In this document: piece after piece, positions 29,463-38,682 of the stretch
How the letters are laid out: each line of letters begins with the position of its first letter
Numbering within the stretch: position 1 is the stretch's first letter
Assembly (NCBI GenBank): GCA_003614735.1
Contig: KZ992504.1
Coordinates: forward strand, 1-38,682
Origin: Thamnocephalis sphaerospora
Taxonomy: Eukaryota; Zoopagomycota; Zoopagomycetes; Zoopagales; Sigmoideomycetaceae
Length of the DNA: 38,682 nt
Reading direction: 5' to 3'
The notes under the pieces: model-generated
Seen by the model: the letters and a program-made list of their open reading frames with translations, nothing else
The model's database searches: none
What the model was told of the DNA's origin: nothing
Position numbers and translations under genes: made by a program

Positions 29463-31376
29463 GACATGACGCTGACCGGTGCCCGCATCATTCTTTAGCG
29501 TGCAAACGAGCGTGGACAAAATCTGCATACGCTGTCACTCAGCGGTAAGTGGCCGGCAAGACAACTAGATGACCATTGCACCTGTTGACACTGTGCTACC
29601 GATAACTATCATTGTTTGGGCATCCGTGTGCATGCTATAACAGGCGTACTTTTGGATCGACGCACGGCTGATGCGCTCGCTGACATGCTGGCGCTTCGTT
29701 CTGGATTGCGCCGCTTGGAGCTGGAAGACTGCTCACTGGTCAACGATGCTCTCAAGTCAATTCTGCATAGTCTCCTTTTGGTGGATGAGCTTCAGGAGCT
29801 GAGCTTGGCACGCAACAGACGCATCAGCTCGGATGGCTTCAAGTATATTGCCATCTACGCACGCAAGGTGCGTGGAGTCGGTGCTCTCCTTGACGAGCTG
29901 GTTGTCTATGTCTACTGACGCGTTGCCACGGTGTTCTCGTCATATCAGGCCAAGCAGCTACGCAGTCTTGATTTGTCGGGCTGCCGACCGGACAAGCGGG
30001 GCTGCAAGTATCTATCTCATGCGCTTGCCTCCAGCAGCGTGATGATGCTTCGCAGTGCCTTACGTGTACTGCGAATGGACGACTGTGGCTTGCGGTCTGC
30101 CTTCCTTGAGGTGCTCAGTAAGTAGAGCGTGGCTGTTTGCGCATGCTAGCTGTGAGATGGGCTAAGCCACCGGTGCGTACACCAACAGTCCCATCCATCC
30201 GGCGGTCCAATGTGGTCGACCTGAGCATGACCGACAATCATTTTGGCCCTAATGGTGGTATTTGGATTGCGGCACTTCTCGATGCCGACTGGATTCCCAG
30301 CGAGGAGACCAACGGGCTGTTTGCCGGCATCGAGAGTCGTGTGGAGCGGCTGCATCTTAGCCACAATGAGATTCGCGTAGGTTACAGTAGAAGCGTATGT
30401 CCCATCACCAGCACAGACACTGACTTTGCTGCTGTGCGCGTCTATGTTTGCAGTCGGGTATCGAGCAGATTTCCGTTGCATTGCGCCGGAATCGCGTGCT
30501 TCGCGAGCTTAATCTAGCCCACAATGACCTCAATACTCGCGCACTTACTTCGCTGGCTATGTCGCTGGTGAGCTCGACTTGCATGGTTATGCCGCCAATG
30601 GCGCACTAACTAGGCCAACCGCTTGTTTTTCTACACAGACCGAGAATCATGCACTGCAAACGCTCGACTTGAGCGGCAATCCGGTGTCGGGACCTGTCGT
30701 TGACGGTATCATGCAGCTACGCGCGTCGTTGACGTTCAACAATACACTGCACACACTCCTTCTCGCCAACTCGGATATGCGCTCGGAAGGCACGTAGGCG
30801 CAGCAATACACAACAGTTGGCGACAACTTGCTAACAAACATCCGGATGTCTTGCTTACACTTGCAACATGCAGGCGCCATTGCCCTGGCCGAGTTTCTAC
30901 CCGAGACGCAGACGCTGCGAAGGCTAGACTTGTCCGAGAATCCGGAAATTGACATTGCCGGTGTGATGGCTTTGTCCGTTTCGGTGCGCATGAATCGTAG
31001 CTTGCAATACCTGGACGTGAACGTCATGGTGGGATGGCGGCGCGACCGCACCGCCGACGATATTCTGGCGCTAACTTTGCTCTTGATCGCGTTTCCCTCT
31101 CTCTTGGCACAGCCCGATGACACGGAAATGGCCTCGCTGTCCCGCGATATCCTGCTCACCTGCATCCGGAACACGCAGCTACAAGAAGAAGCACAGCGCC
31201 GGCAGCGAAAGGCCACCACACCACACGCGTCTTCTGTACAAGCTAATCCAGACGCGGCCAATGCCACAGCCGTCGCTACATCGCCCGAGTCGGCGGCCGC
31301 TGCATCGTCGCCGTTGCTACCTCCGCCGCGGGGCAGCAGTAGGCCTGGCGTGCGGACTGGTGTGGCTGCTACGTAG
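26754..31376 (+). CDS. PPP1R37-like LRR protein with UBA-like domain and PP1-docking motif (8 exons)
   Basis: Putative PP1 regulator. Exons: 26754-29417, 29499-29544, 29644-29867, 29949-30117, 30189-30376, 30454-30567, 30639-30789, 30874-31376; 1352 aa. Residues 1-465 are disordered with acidic Asp runs. Residues 470-510 resemble a UBA domain (ARLCSLGHSEAAANDALDANP, FDQLLVWLSHRR). KQVRF at 685-689 fits the PP1-docking RVxF motif. YYRQACRARDERPIDSVLKQLK precedes ribonuclease-inhibitor-type repeats (from about 889), including LHTLSLSGVLLDRRTADAL, LRSLDLSGCRPDKRGCKYL and GAIALAEFLPETQTLRRLDLSENPE. Their order follows vertebrate PPP1R37, which also has an RVxF motif before YKQAC and the repeats. 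Intron 7 uses a GC donor (GAAG|GCACGT), the only join giving SEGAIALAEF. Intron 1 is open in frame up to its own TAG acceptor, so exon 1 alone looks like a 914-codon gene. Confidence 0.88.
29432..29458 (+). repeat. GA dinucleotide microsatellite in an intron
   Basis: AG repeat of about 27 nt inside the 81 nt first intron of the LRR gene, between its donor and acceptor. It would encode Arg-Glu repeats if the intron were retained. Confidence 0.9.
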
Positions 31377-31813
31377 TACCTCGCCTCTTGTAATCACTTA
31401 CGCGTTAACGCGTCGTTTTTTCCCCACATCCGCTCCATCGTGCTTGTGTTTGCTTCTGTTACTGCCGTCGCCGTCGCCACCACCTTTTCATTCCGGCCTT
31501 TCCTTCTGTCGTCCAGCTTGACTCATTCTTTACTTGCGTGCCTACCGACACTCTCCGCCAGTTATTTCACCGGTGTTGAAAATGCATCTCAATAGTTGTA
31601 TCCACATGGTATAGTGCCGTTTGGGCCTGCATTGGGCAAACAATGGGTGTGCCATGGTGGCGACGACTATGTCCTAGCGGACTTGTCTGGAATTGAGTTG
31701 ATGCCGAACGGACCAAAGCGGTCCGCTCGTTCCCTTTTCTTCTCACCAAGACGACGCGCCCGATCCGCCCTCAATTCGCCTGCTGTCTTTTCCGCTCTAG
31801 TCATCAGCATACC
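31377..31813. other. Spacer between LRR and RRM-like genes
   Basis: 437 bases on the strand of both genes. It holds CT-rich runs (31410-31510 and 31735-31800) typical of the leader of the following gene. Nothing else recognised. Confidence 0.5.
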
Positions 31814-32495
31814 ATGAACGCAGCGTCTGGTCCCGCGTCAAGCGCGCTCAAGCGTGCCTTTGTCTCTGCCATGGACGGTGTAGCTACCACGGCCAACACC
31901 AGACAGTCGGCAGCCAAAGGCTTTGCCCAGCCGGCGGCGACTCGGAGCATATCGCAGACGCGAAGCGTGCGCTTCATTACGCCGCGGCCACTGCAGAATC
32001 TGCGCGAGACGGAGCAGCTAGCTGATCACTTTCGTGGATTTGGTCGCCTTGTAGCGTACCGCGTTTTCCGGGTAAATGCGGCTGCACCGTGCTGCCCAGA
32101 CATGGCGCGTTGCTGATTACAATCCTGCGATGCTCCGTGCTGTATCTGGATTTTCTGCCGTTGTTAGTGCCAGGACACGCATCGCCGCACAAGCGTCGGC
32201 CTAATCCAGTTTGCCAGCGACGCGAAGCTGGACGAGCTGGATTCGCTGCCGATCCAAAAGATCCCGGCACTCGACGACATGGAGGTTCGCATTTTGCCCA
32301 CAGAGTGTAAGTGAGCGCCGATGTGGGATTCCTTTCATGCGTCGTACTGATAACAGCGTCAATATTGGTGTAATCAACATAGACCAGAGCTTTACGCGGT
32401 CACTTAACCGTCGGCCATCGCTGTCCACGCGGACGCATGCGAATGCCAGTGAAGCGTCGGAAGGAGTGGCGCCGGAAAACACGCCCGTCGCTTAG
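31814..32495 (+). CDS. Small fungal protein with RRM-like core, possibly mitochondrial
   Basis: 169 aa from exons 31814-32071, 32168-32306 and 32383-32495 (introns 96 and 76 nt; donors CGG|GTAAAT and GAGT|GTAAGT). The first 50 residues are rich in Ala, Ser, Arg and Thr with almost no acidic residues, as in mitochondrial presequences. The core VRFITPRPLQNLRETEQLADHF, then GRLVAYRVFRCQDTHRRTSVGLIQFAS has the strand-helix-strand-strand rhythm of an RNA-recognition motif. I cannot name a specific family. The C-terminus is hydrophilic. The splice joins are supported by frame continuity and by the restored VFR-CQDTHRRTSVGLIQF stretch. The convergent neighbour is the PB1-UBA gene. Confidence 0.68.
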
Positions 32496-32983
32496 GGCGC
32501 AGCCATATACATACGCATACATCTGTGCGCGGTAACGCCAGGCGCAGCCGTATCGGGTACACATTGCTCAAAAGTCGCGCCTACCAAAAACTAAACGTTC
32601 CACAGGTCTACACAGTTTGTGCGTGCATACGATGGTGATTAGATGGCTGGAGACTGTGGGCGACTGCTATGGTGGCGGAAAAAGCGCATATATGATGGAT
32701 GGTAGTTACTAATGCTGGGTGCACCAGACATCGGCTATATGCTGCCGACAAGGTTAGTAATGATGATTCAAAGATGAGATACACGAGACACAGGACACAA
32801 GTAACGGAAGAACATGGTATATATCATTGCAACATCTGCCCCAGTGCTTTATACCAATGCAAGTACAGGTGTGTCACGCGCACACGCCCAGCACCAACTT
32901 CATATTTCCCCAAGGTACACTGTATCAACGCCGGCCCCCATGAGCGATTTGCTATACCACGCAGCAAGCTTGTCAGCCGCCAT
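32496..32983. other. Convergent 3' region
   Basis: 488 bases between stop codons facing each other. No gene, clear repeat or RNA seen. Confidence 0.5.
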
Positions 32984-34633
32984 CTAGGCAGCAACGTGAT
33001 CTTCGTCCGCCGGATCTTGAATATCCTTGCCGCGAGTAAGCGCGTCAATCACCTGCACCAAACTACCATCGTAGCGCTCCAGCAGGCGATGGTTCTGTGC
33101 TTCGTCGCTAAAGCCCATAGACTTCAACTGCGCAAGCAGCTCGGTGACAAATGCGCGCCAGCCTGCTTCAGCGGTGGTTGTGTTTGCTGACCACCCGGTT
33201 TCCGCTGCTTGGAAAGGGTCGTGAGCGGCTGCCATCCTGCAGGGAGAAGCACCATGCTGGAAACCGCGATGATGGTGATGAGGATGATGAGGATGGTGCG
33301 GGTGGCGGTGATGATGAGGGTGAGGGTGCGGATGAGGGTGCCGCGACGACTCCTCGCCTACTCCGGCTTTGGTGGCGTTATGACAATGTGGCCGTTGCCT
33401 CTTGCAGTGCGTCTCTGCTCCACCGGCGCTGGCACACGGCGTAGCTGCGGCGGCTTGCTCAGCCCATGGGTGTTGGAATGCCGCGTGGTGCGGAGGCATG
33501 CCGTTGAAGCACGGAAAGTTGGCATGCGGGTTGCAGGCGCGGCGATGATGCGCCCAGGGACCTGGACCATGGGCGCGATAAGGGCAGTGACCATTGGGGC
33601 GCCAGCTGCCATGCGGCGGCCACTGCCTGCCTGGACCGTGGGGCGTAAAGCGGGCTGTGGCATCCTGAATGATGCCAGGCAGCGCAGAGGCAATGCCGAA
33701 TACAAAGCGAAGCGGGTCATCGCCATTTGCATTTGCGCCGTCAGCAGAGTTGCTTGAAGCCGTCTCACCAGCCCTTTCAGCTTCGCGCTTGTCCTCGGCA
33801 GTCTCTGGCACAAACACCGTATTGAGCAGATCATCGAAAAAGCTGCCGAGAAGCTGTTCAAGGCTTTCCTCCTGGTTTTCGTCCTGGTTTTCCTTGGTAT
33901 CTGCTCCAGACGCACAATCCTCGGTATCGGCAGTGACGGCATCAGATGGCACTCCAGTAGCGCCTGCAGAATCAGCAGCCCGCGGCGGATCAGCCTCAAT
34001 CTCCTCGCTGTCGTCGCTATCGCTATCAGACTCTTCTTCATTGTCGATCTGATTCGTGGAGGCAGTGTAGCTGGCCTCTTCCAGCAGAGGTTCAGCGGCT
34101 GCCTTGGTGGCAGCTGGCACAATGTGCACAGGCACAGCACTAGCCACCTCGACGGTGCCAGCAGTAACTGTTGCATCTTCTACGGCCGCCGAGTTACTGC
34201 CTTCCGTAGAAGGTTCAGCTGGTCGAGCACTCGCAGCTTCCTGCGGCGTATCCGCGTCGGCAAGTACCCATCCGCTGCCATCGGCGCTGACGATCTTGTC
34301 TTCAGCCGCGTCCCCGTTGACCGTGACCGTGGTGGAAATGTCGGCCATCTCGTTAAAGGCAAAGTCATCGGCTGGGACAATCCAGAAGCGGGCAGCAGTC
34401 TTGTTGTTGCTGCTTACTTGATGCAGTGCATCGTGCAACTCGGCGTCACTGTCAAAGACAATCCTATCGCCGTCTTCATCGACGTAGGCAAGACGAACAT
34501 CGGCTGCAGCACCTGGCAGCGCAAAACGCTCGTGAACTTGAGCGGCTAGGTTTTGCCAGGTAATGTCGGCCGGCACTGCAAACCGGCGGGCAATCTTGCC
34601 ATGCAAGATTTTTACAGCGAGTGGCTGAGACAT
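32984..34633 (-). CDS. PB1-UBA protein resembling a reduced p62/NBR1 receptor
   Basis: 549 aa, intronless; ATG at 34633 (MSQPLAVKILHGK). Residues 4-87 form a PB1 domain with both interaction faces: a basic Lys8 in VKILHGK and the acidic OPCA motif YVDEDGDRIVF followed by DSDAEL. It could therefore polymerise head to tail, as p62 does. Residues 100-300 are acidic and disordered and contain GSFFDDLL (263-270), which fits an Atg8-interacting motif (F266-D-D-L269). Residues 332-466 are rich in Cys, His and Pro, with a nearly pure His/Pro stretch at 432-455. Residues 492-536 form a UBA domain (LKSMGFSDEAQNHRLLERYD, LVQVIDAL) closest to that of NBR1. A normal ZZ finger and the FW/NBR1 domain are absent. 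By domain logic this may link ubiquitinated cargo to Atg8 in selective autophagy; that is inference. Alternatively it is another ubiquitin adaptor. Confidence 0.87.
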   Translation of the reverse strand: MSQPLAVKILHGKIARRFAVPADITWQNLAAQVHERFALPGAAADVRLAYVDEDGDRIVFDSDAELHDALHQVSSNNKTAARFWIVPADDFAFNEMADISTTVTVNGDAAEDKIVSADGSGWVLADADTPQEAASARPAEPSTEGSNSAAVEDATVTAGTVEVASAVPVHIVPAATKAAAEPLLEEASYTASTNQIDNEEESDSDSDDSEEIEADPPRAADSAGATGVPSDAVTADTEDCASGADTKENQDENQEESLEQLLGSFFDDLLNTVFVPETAEDKREAERAGETASSNSADGANANGDDPLRFVFGIASALPGIIQDATARFTPHGPGRQWPPHGSWRPNGHCPYRAHGPGPWAHHRRACNPHANFPCFNGMPPHHAAFQHPWAEQAAAATPCASAGGAETHCKRQRPHCHNATKAGVGEESSRHPHPHPHPHHHRHPHHPHHPHHHHRGFQHGASPCRMAAAHDPFQAAETGWSANTTTAEAGWRAFVTELLAQLKSMGFSDEAQNHRLLERYDGSLVQVIDALTRGKDIQDPADEDHVAA

Positions 34634-35602
34634 GCTTGCGTGTGGCTGTACGCTGCTGAGACTTGGAATAGCACTACTGCTGACAGTTTGCACAGAATAA
34701 ACCGCGATATTGGTTGTTTGACGAGAAGAAAAAAGCGGGAAAGCGAGATGGAGTGAGGTGCTAGAGGGTAAGCAGAGTAGGGGCAAGCGAGCAAGTGTAA
34801 ATGCTGGTGAGCTGTGCTTGCTTGTTACCGTAAACTTTGTATTCACCGACTTTATACTAAAATATCGCTGGTATGCTGAGTCATCCGACGCACAGGTGTA
34901 CACGCAAGCGCAATGCTCTTGGCGAAATGGAACAGTGTGGAACAGCAAAGTGGGTTCCCTATGTGATGTGTTCATTGCTGCTTCGGCGTCGAATTCCGCC
35001 GTCCGGCCGGGGAAGCGTGTGACACATACCATATTCTACCCTGTTCTGGCAAATTCTCGACCTTTACGTAAGCCACTCATGCAGTCGATTGACGTCAATG
35101 CCGTCGCTGGGCGTGAATGCCAGGTTCACATCCCATGCATCTACTCAATGTTGTATAGCCTGCGCAACTAGCTAGACAGAGTGGAAGCGCAGCGCGCATA
35201 TGGGCTACTACTATGCATGTCCAACAACGCTTGTGGTGTAACACGGGCGGACGTGATCCATGCTGTGTTTGTACACCCGGTGCACATCCATCACGTGTCC
35301 TTACCGGGAAACGGAAACTGACGACAGACTGGCGTACCGGTGGTGACTCACAGTGAGCGCGTGCCTACGTAAGCCCCCCAAAACACACGGACTTTTGCTA
35401 GTGTTGGCCAGTGTCCTTTGCTGGCGTATCGCTGGGTATTTGTGCTGCGCGTCTGGTCACAGTGAAAAAACGGTAGAGGCTGTTGTTTCCACCGGGTCAG
35501 CTGCCGGGTATGTGCGTCCGGGGAACATACGCAGTGGCGTTACTGGCACTGGTATCTGCTTTCTGTCATAGGTTGCATGCAGCTGCCACGAAGAGTGTGT
35601 CG
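34634..35602. other. PB1-UBA promoter and hydrolase 3' region
   Basis: 969 bases, no gene recognised. On the minus strand the 180 bases before the PB1-UBA start are CT-rich (CATCTCGCTTTCCCGC and neighbouring runs), consistent with a promoter and leader. Confidence 0.5.
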
Positions 35603-37285
35603 TTAGCATCCTTGCAGTAAGCCAATGCGGAAGTGGCGGATTACCAAAAACATAGCTTCCGCGAATTCAGCCAGCGGCTTGTTACACCAGCTGCGCGGAC
35701 GCAAGCTGCCTTCGAACCAACCGACATGGCCGCCGCATTTGGTCAATGCCATGATGACAAATGGGTTGAATCTGTCAGACGACGCAGCGCCAGCGCGTGA
35801 GAGTCCGAAAGCAATGGCAGCACAAGCGCGGACTGCATGGTGCATACTTACTCGGCCTCGTCAAACGGTATGCCCTCTACACCCGTTACTGGGTCATCGT
35901 ATGCATTTAGACACAAGAGTGGGACGTGGACGCGCGTTATCCAGCGAGACGAGGATGCATCGCGGTAATAGTCGCCGACAGTGTTGTAGCCGCCCATGAT
36001 TGTAGTGAGGTGTGTGTCAAACTCACGAACAGATTTGGCCTGTTGTCCGCATTGCATCGATCAGCACATGCACGAGCTACGCTGTGCCGACTAGCCCCAG
36101 ATCGACCTACCGATAGAATGCGCTCCGAATCAAGATCTGGAACCTGATCCAGTTGGTCGTAGTGTTTCAAATAAATGGTTTTGAGACTGTTGATCATGGC
36201 GGGTGAGTGGATATTGCGCCGGATCCAGCTACGCTCTAGAGCCAATGCTGCGCTATTGGCGAGTGGGGTGCTAATAAGCGTGCAGCTTGGTGGATATGAA
36301 TGCAGACAAGTGCGAGTGCTTACATGTGCAGGTCAAAGGGGTTTGACACGGACATGGCAAAGGAAAGCGGACAATGCTCGCCTTCCTCACCAAGGTACTG
36401 CTCGACAGCTGTATGGTAGATATCCGGTCTACGCACACGGGCATACCTACTTTAACGAGAATATTGGCGCCTATGGAAAAGCCCACAGCGCCCAGTTTTG
36501 CGCCGGGGCACATAGACCGCACATACGAAACGGCAAAGCGCAGATCGTCGGTCCAGGCACCAGACTGGAGTCGTGGCGTGTACAGGCGAGTTTCTGCACA
36601 GCCGCGAAAGTTGACAACAACCGCGCGACATACTGGCACTCGCTCTGGCCTGTCTTTGCACGGCATTGTCAAGCGCTCGAGCAGGTCACGTATGTGACCT
36701 ACGTGGCCACCGCCCGTCATGCCACTGAGCACAATCAGGGTCGATTCGCTCGCGTTTCTAGCATTGGGAATCGCTGGTGTCCAGTCCAGCGCAATCTTGC
36801 CACCATCTGGCAACGCTACCAGGTCTCTGTTGTGAAGGTGATCATAGCTGGTTGGTGTCGCTAAGCACAACTGCACGCTTTGCGCTCGCTACATACCGCA
36901 CATAAGCAATGTGGTGCACCTTGTCTAGCTCGCTGTAGATCGACCATGCAGTTTGAGAATGACCACTGGTCAGCCACCAAGTGGAGCGGAAGCGTGCCCG
37001 TGGTCCAAACAGCGAGGGGCAGCGCGACTTTAGATAGTCCTTGAGCGTGGTCTCGCTGCTTATTGCGCCACAACCAGGCAGCTTTGTCCTACTTGCACGC
37101 TTGTCTACATCTTTGGTCGGCAGCAGCTTCAGCGTGACCGGATGGTGTACTAGCTCTACCGGATAGGTGGACGTGATCCAGTTTCGTAAACGTTCCAGCG
37201 CTGATGACAACATGACGGAATTAAAGGGCAAGCAGTGGCTCAATGATGATGACCGGATAAGAGAATGAGAGATAGTGCTGCTCAT
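35603..37285 (-). CDS. YheT/Eht1-family alpha/beta hydrolase (6 exons)
   Basis: 458 aa from exons 37285-36897, 36847-36451, 36397-36324, 36270-36111, 36039-35852 and 35771-35603, with introns of 49-80 nt. The family includes bacterial YheT, animal ABHD1/ABHD3, plant EMB8 and yeast Eht1/Eeb1 (ethyl-ester synthases of about 450 aa), so length and layout fit. Visible signatures are TWWLTSGHSQTAWSIYS, then RDLVALPDGGKIALDW, then IVLSGMTGGGHVGHIRDLL, VVVNFRGCAETRL, the nucleophile elbow GFSIGAN (Ser254), KYLGEEGEHCPL, NAYDDPV (acid Asp388 or 389) and TKCGGHVGWFEG (His418). All catalytic residues are present. Joins such as LVK|YLGEEG and DEAE|FNPFVIMA restore conserved stretches. Substrate unknown; a lipid esterase or acyl-transfer role is likely from the family. 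Confidence 0.93.
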
Positions 37286-37559
37286 GGATAGTCAGGGCCT
37301 ACAGGGAGGTGGGAATAAGGGGCGGCGATGGTGGCATGAGAGCGCTTGCTATCGATAGAACAGTACGTAGAGCAGATATTCTGGTGTACTAGCAAAATGG
37401 CTTCACTAGCTTATGCATCAGCGAGAACCATTACGCTGCGGCAATTGCTTGCTATTTGGTGTCATGCAGGGTCAAACTGTTGTTGGTGTGGCACGGTGCG
37501 ATAAAGGAAGAAAATAAATTTATTTGGCGGCTTCTTTCATGGCGGCCAAACAAACGATA
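37286..37559. other. Hydrolase promoter region
   Basis: Short stretch upstream of the hydrolase start and next to the retroelement relic. No gene or clear signal seen. Confidence 0.4.
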
Positions 37560-38520
37560 TAATTACATCTACCGTGCTTCTGCAAGAGTCATGCCGACTG
37601 CTTGTGCCAGCCAGCGCCATTTCCTTGCAAAGGCACCGTAGTTGCTCATTTTTATGCTGGTGCGCCGCTTGGCGACAATGATATCGGATACCATGTGCTT
37701 CCACATTGCAAGCATCTGGCTTGTGGACGTATGTTCTTCTTTGAAGATCAGCTTGGTACGGCAGCGGTATATGCACCATAGGGCGCATGCGATAGGCAGA
37801 ATGCATGTGGCCTTCTCTAGCCTCGGCCGTGGGCGGTACGACAGGGACAGAACCATGTCGCGGATTATCGGGCGGTCTTCAGTAGCCTCTAGGGCTTGGC
37901 ACGGTGCGATAAAGATGCCAGCCAAAACACCAAATAGTGATTAGTGTTGCACTACTGCTCCGTTCTAGTCAGAAAAAGTAAACGGCGTCAGGAAAATCAA
38001 TTGGCAGTCGCGTCAAATGCCTAGTTACTGTCAATTCTGATTGGAAATGCAGCACAGCTACCGAGATGGCGCGTCAAATCACGTGTCAAGTGTTTGATAT
38101 AATCTTTGTGACAAAAGTACCGCGGTGTGGTCTCCAAGCGCTGGCGCATATCACGCGTGTATCCCAAAAATATTGCGTGCAGTTTTACACGTTTAGCCGG
38201 TTTAACATAACGGATTTGGTGGTGTTTATGCCGTGCATCAGCAGTGGGTGGTATAGCAGCCTGGAATAGCACTGGTTTTGCAAATGCCAATGAGCACTTT
38301 ACCGAGCTGGAGCACTACGTCGACTGTACCGCGTTTGTATCTGGTACAGGGCGAGTACATGTAAGGGAGCAAACTGCAGACCACCTTGTAACATTCATGT
38401 GGGTTGGCGAACATGACGCGGCGCCACAAGGTCAATTGCGTTTCTTAATAGAAGCGTGGTCCAAACCACGACACGGCCAGTGCGTTGTTTCAGCTCCTGA
38501 TCAACCGCACGCTGGGTAGG
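37560..38520 (-). mobile_element. Decayed 3' end of a non-LTR retrotransposon (LINE) ORF2
   Basis: Three consecutive minus-strand frames read like the region after the reverse transcriptase of fungal LINE ORF2 proteins. The first, near 38435-38240, has LTLWRRVMFANPHECYKVVC. It shifts to a second near 38290-38021. A third, 37925-37569, has ACALWCIYRCRTKLIFKEEH, like the ALW.IWR..-F.. segment commonly seen near LINE C-termini. The frame changes and in-frame stops show a dead copy. No reverse-transcriptase core is inside the window, so the element is truncated or continues beyond 38682. No poly(A) tail or target-site duplication was found. Identification rests on remembered motif patterns and is tentative. 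Confidence 0.42.
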
Positions 38521-38682
38521 GTAGGCTGTCAACAATTGCCCCACATACCTATACTAATATCTGCGACGCTGTAAAGTAATGTATTAGTATGCTGAGCGTG
38601 AGGGCATTACTGGTCTCGCGGCTTTTGAAGGGTCTAAAGTGATGCGCTGTATTATGTTGTTGCATCAGGGGTGACAGACTGG

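Noticed and set aside
29418-29498. End of an independent 914 aa gene at 29498
   Set aside because: The last 27 codons are intron 1 (GTGCGT donor, TTTAG acceptor). Splicing to 29499 restores a PPP1R37-like repeat and the following exons.
34634-35032. N-terminal extension of the PB1-UBA protein
   Set aside because: No family similarity, composition like a leader, and the PB1 domain begins four residues after ATG 34633.
1-38682. tRNA or rRNA genes
   Set aside because: I looked for B-box (GGTTCGANTCC-like) and paired cloverleaf patterns by eye. The few GGTTCGA-like words lie inside coding sequence. No rRNA signature was seen.

Overview
This window is nuclear DNA from a compact eukaryotic genome, most likely a fungus and probably an early-diverging one. 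The evidence is small GT-AG introns (about 49-99 nt, several with a CTAAC branch site), eukaryotic 60S ribosomal protein genes, a Cwh43 protein with its C-terminal phosphodiesterase-like domain fused on, a Rua1-type zinc-finger regulator and a PDK1 kinase that keeps its PH domain. The early-diverging placement is an inference; nothing here names a genus. There is no sign of operons, prophage or CRISPR.

Layout, left to right: PDK1-like kinase (-, 5 exons, 128-3049); 60S proteins uL14 (+, 4094-5082) and eL27 (+, 6153-6891); a secreted tyrosinase (-, 7229-8725); a Rua1-like zinc-finger regulator (-, 9265 to about 11133); a HAD phosphatase (+, 6 exons, 11409-12463); a 1.9 kb repeat-rich gene-free stretch; Cwh43 (-, 14380-17623); a 2.6 kb gene-free stretch ending in a CT-rich leader; a Ser-rich, possibly PAS-containing protein (+, 20200-21870); a single-pass membrane protein (-, 22489-24228); a 2.5 kb gene-free stretch; a long protein combining a disordered acidic region, a UBA-like domain, a PP1-docking motif and leucine-rich repeats (+, 8 exons, 26754-31376); a small RRM-like protein (+, 31814-32495); a PB1/His-rich/UBA protein resembling a stripped-down p62/NBR1 receptor (-, 32984-34633); a YheT/Eht1-type alpha/beta hydrolase (-, 6 exons, 35603-37285); and the decayed 3' end of a non-LTR retrotransposon (-, about 37560-38520).

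Most genes are unrelated housekeeping functions: growth signalling, translation, GPI-lipid remodelling and lipid esters. Three juxtapositions stand out. Two 60S protein genes lie head to tail 1.1 kb apart. The tyrosinase lies directly downstream of a zinc-finger regulator on the same strand. Two UBA-domain genes (PP1/LRR and PB1-UBA) lie 1.6 kb apart. Exon joins were worked out by hand from splice consensus, reading-frame continuity and remembered family alignments. Each complete model sums to a multiple of three, and for most genes the joins rebuild conserved family sequence. The weakest model is the 5' end of the Rua1-like gene.
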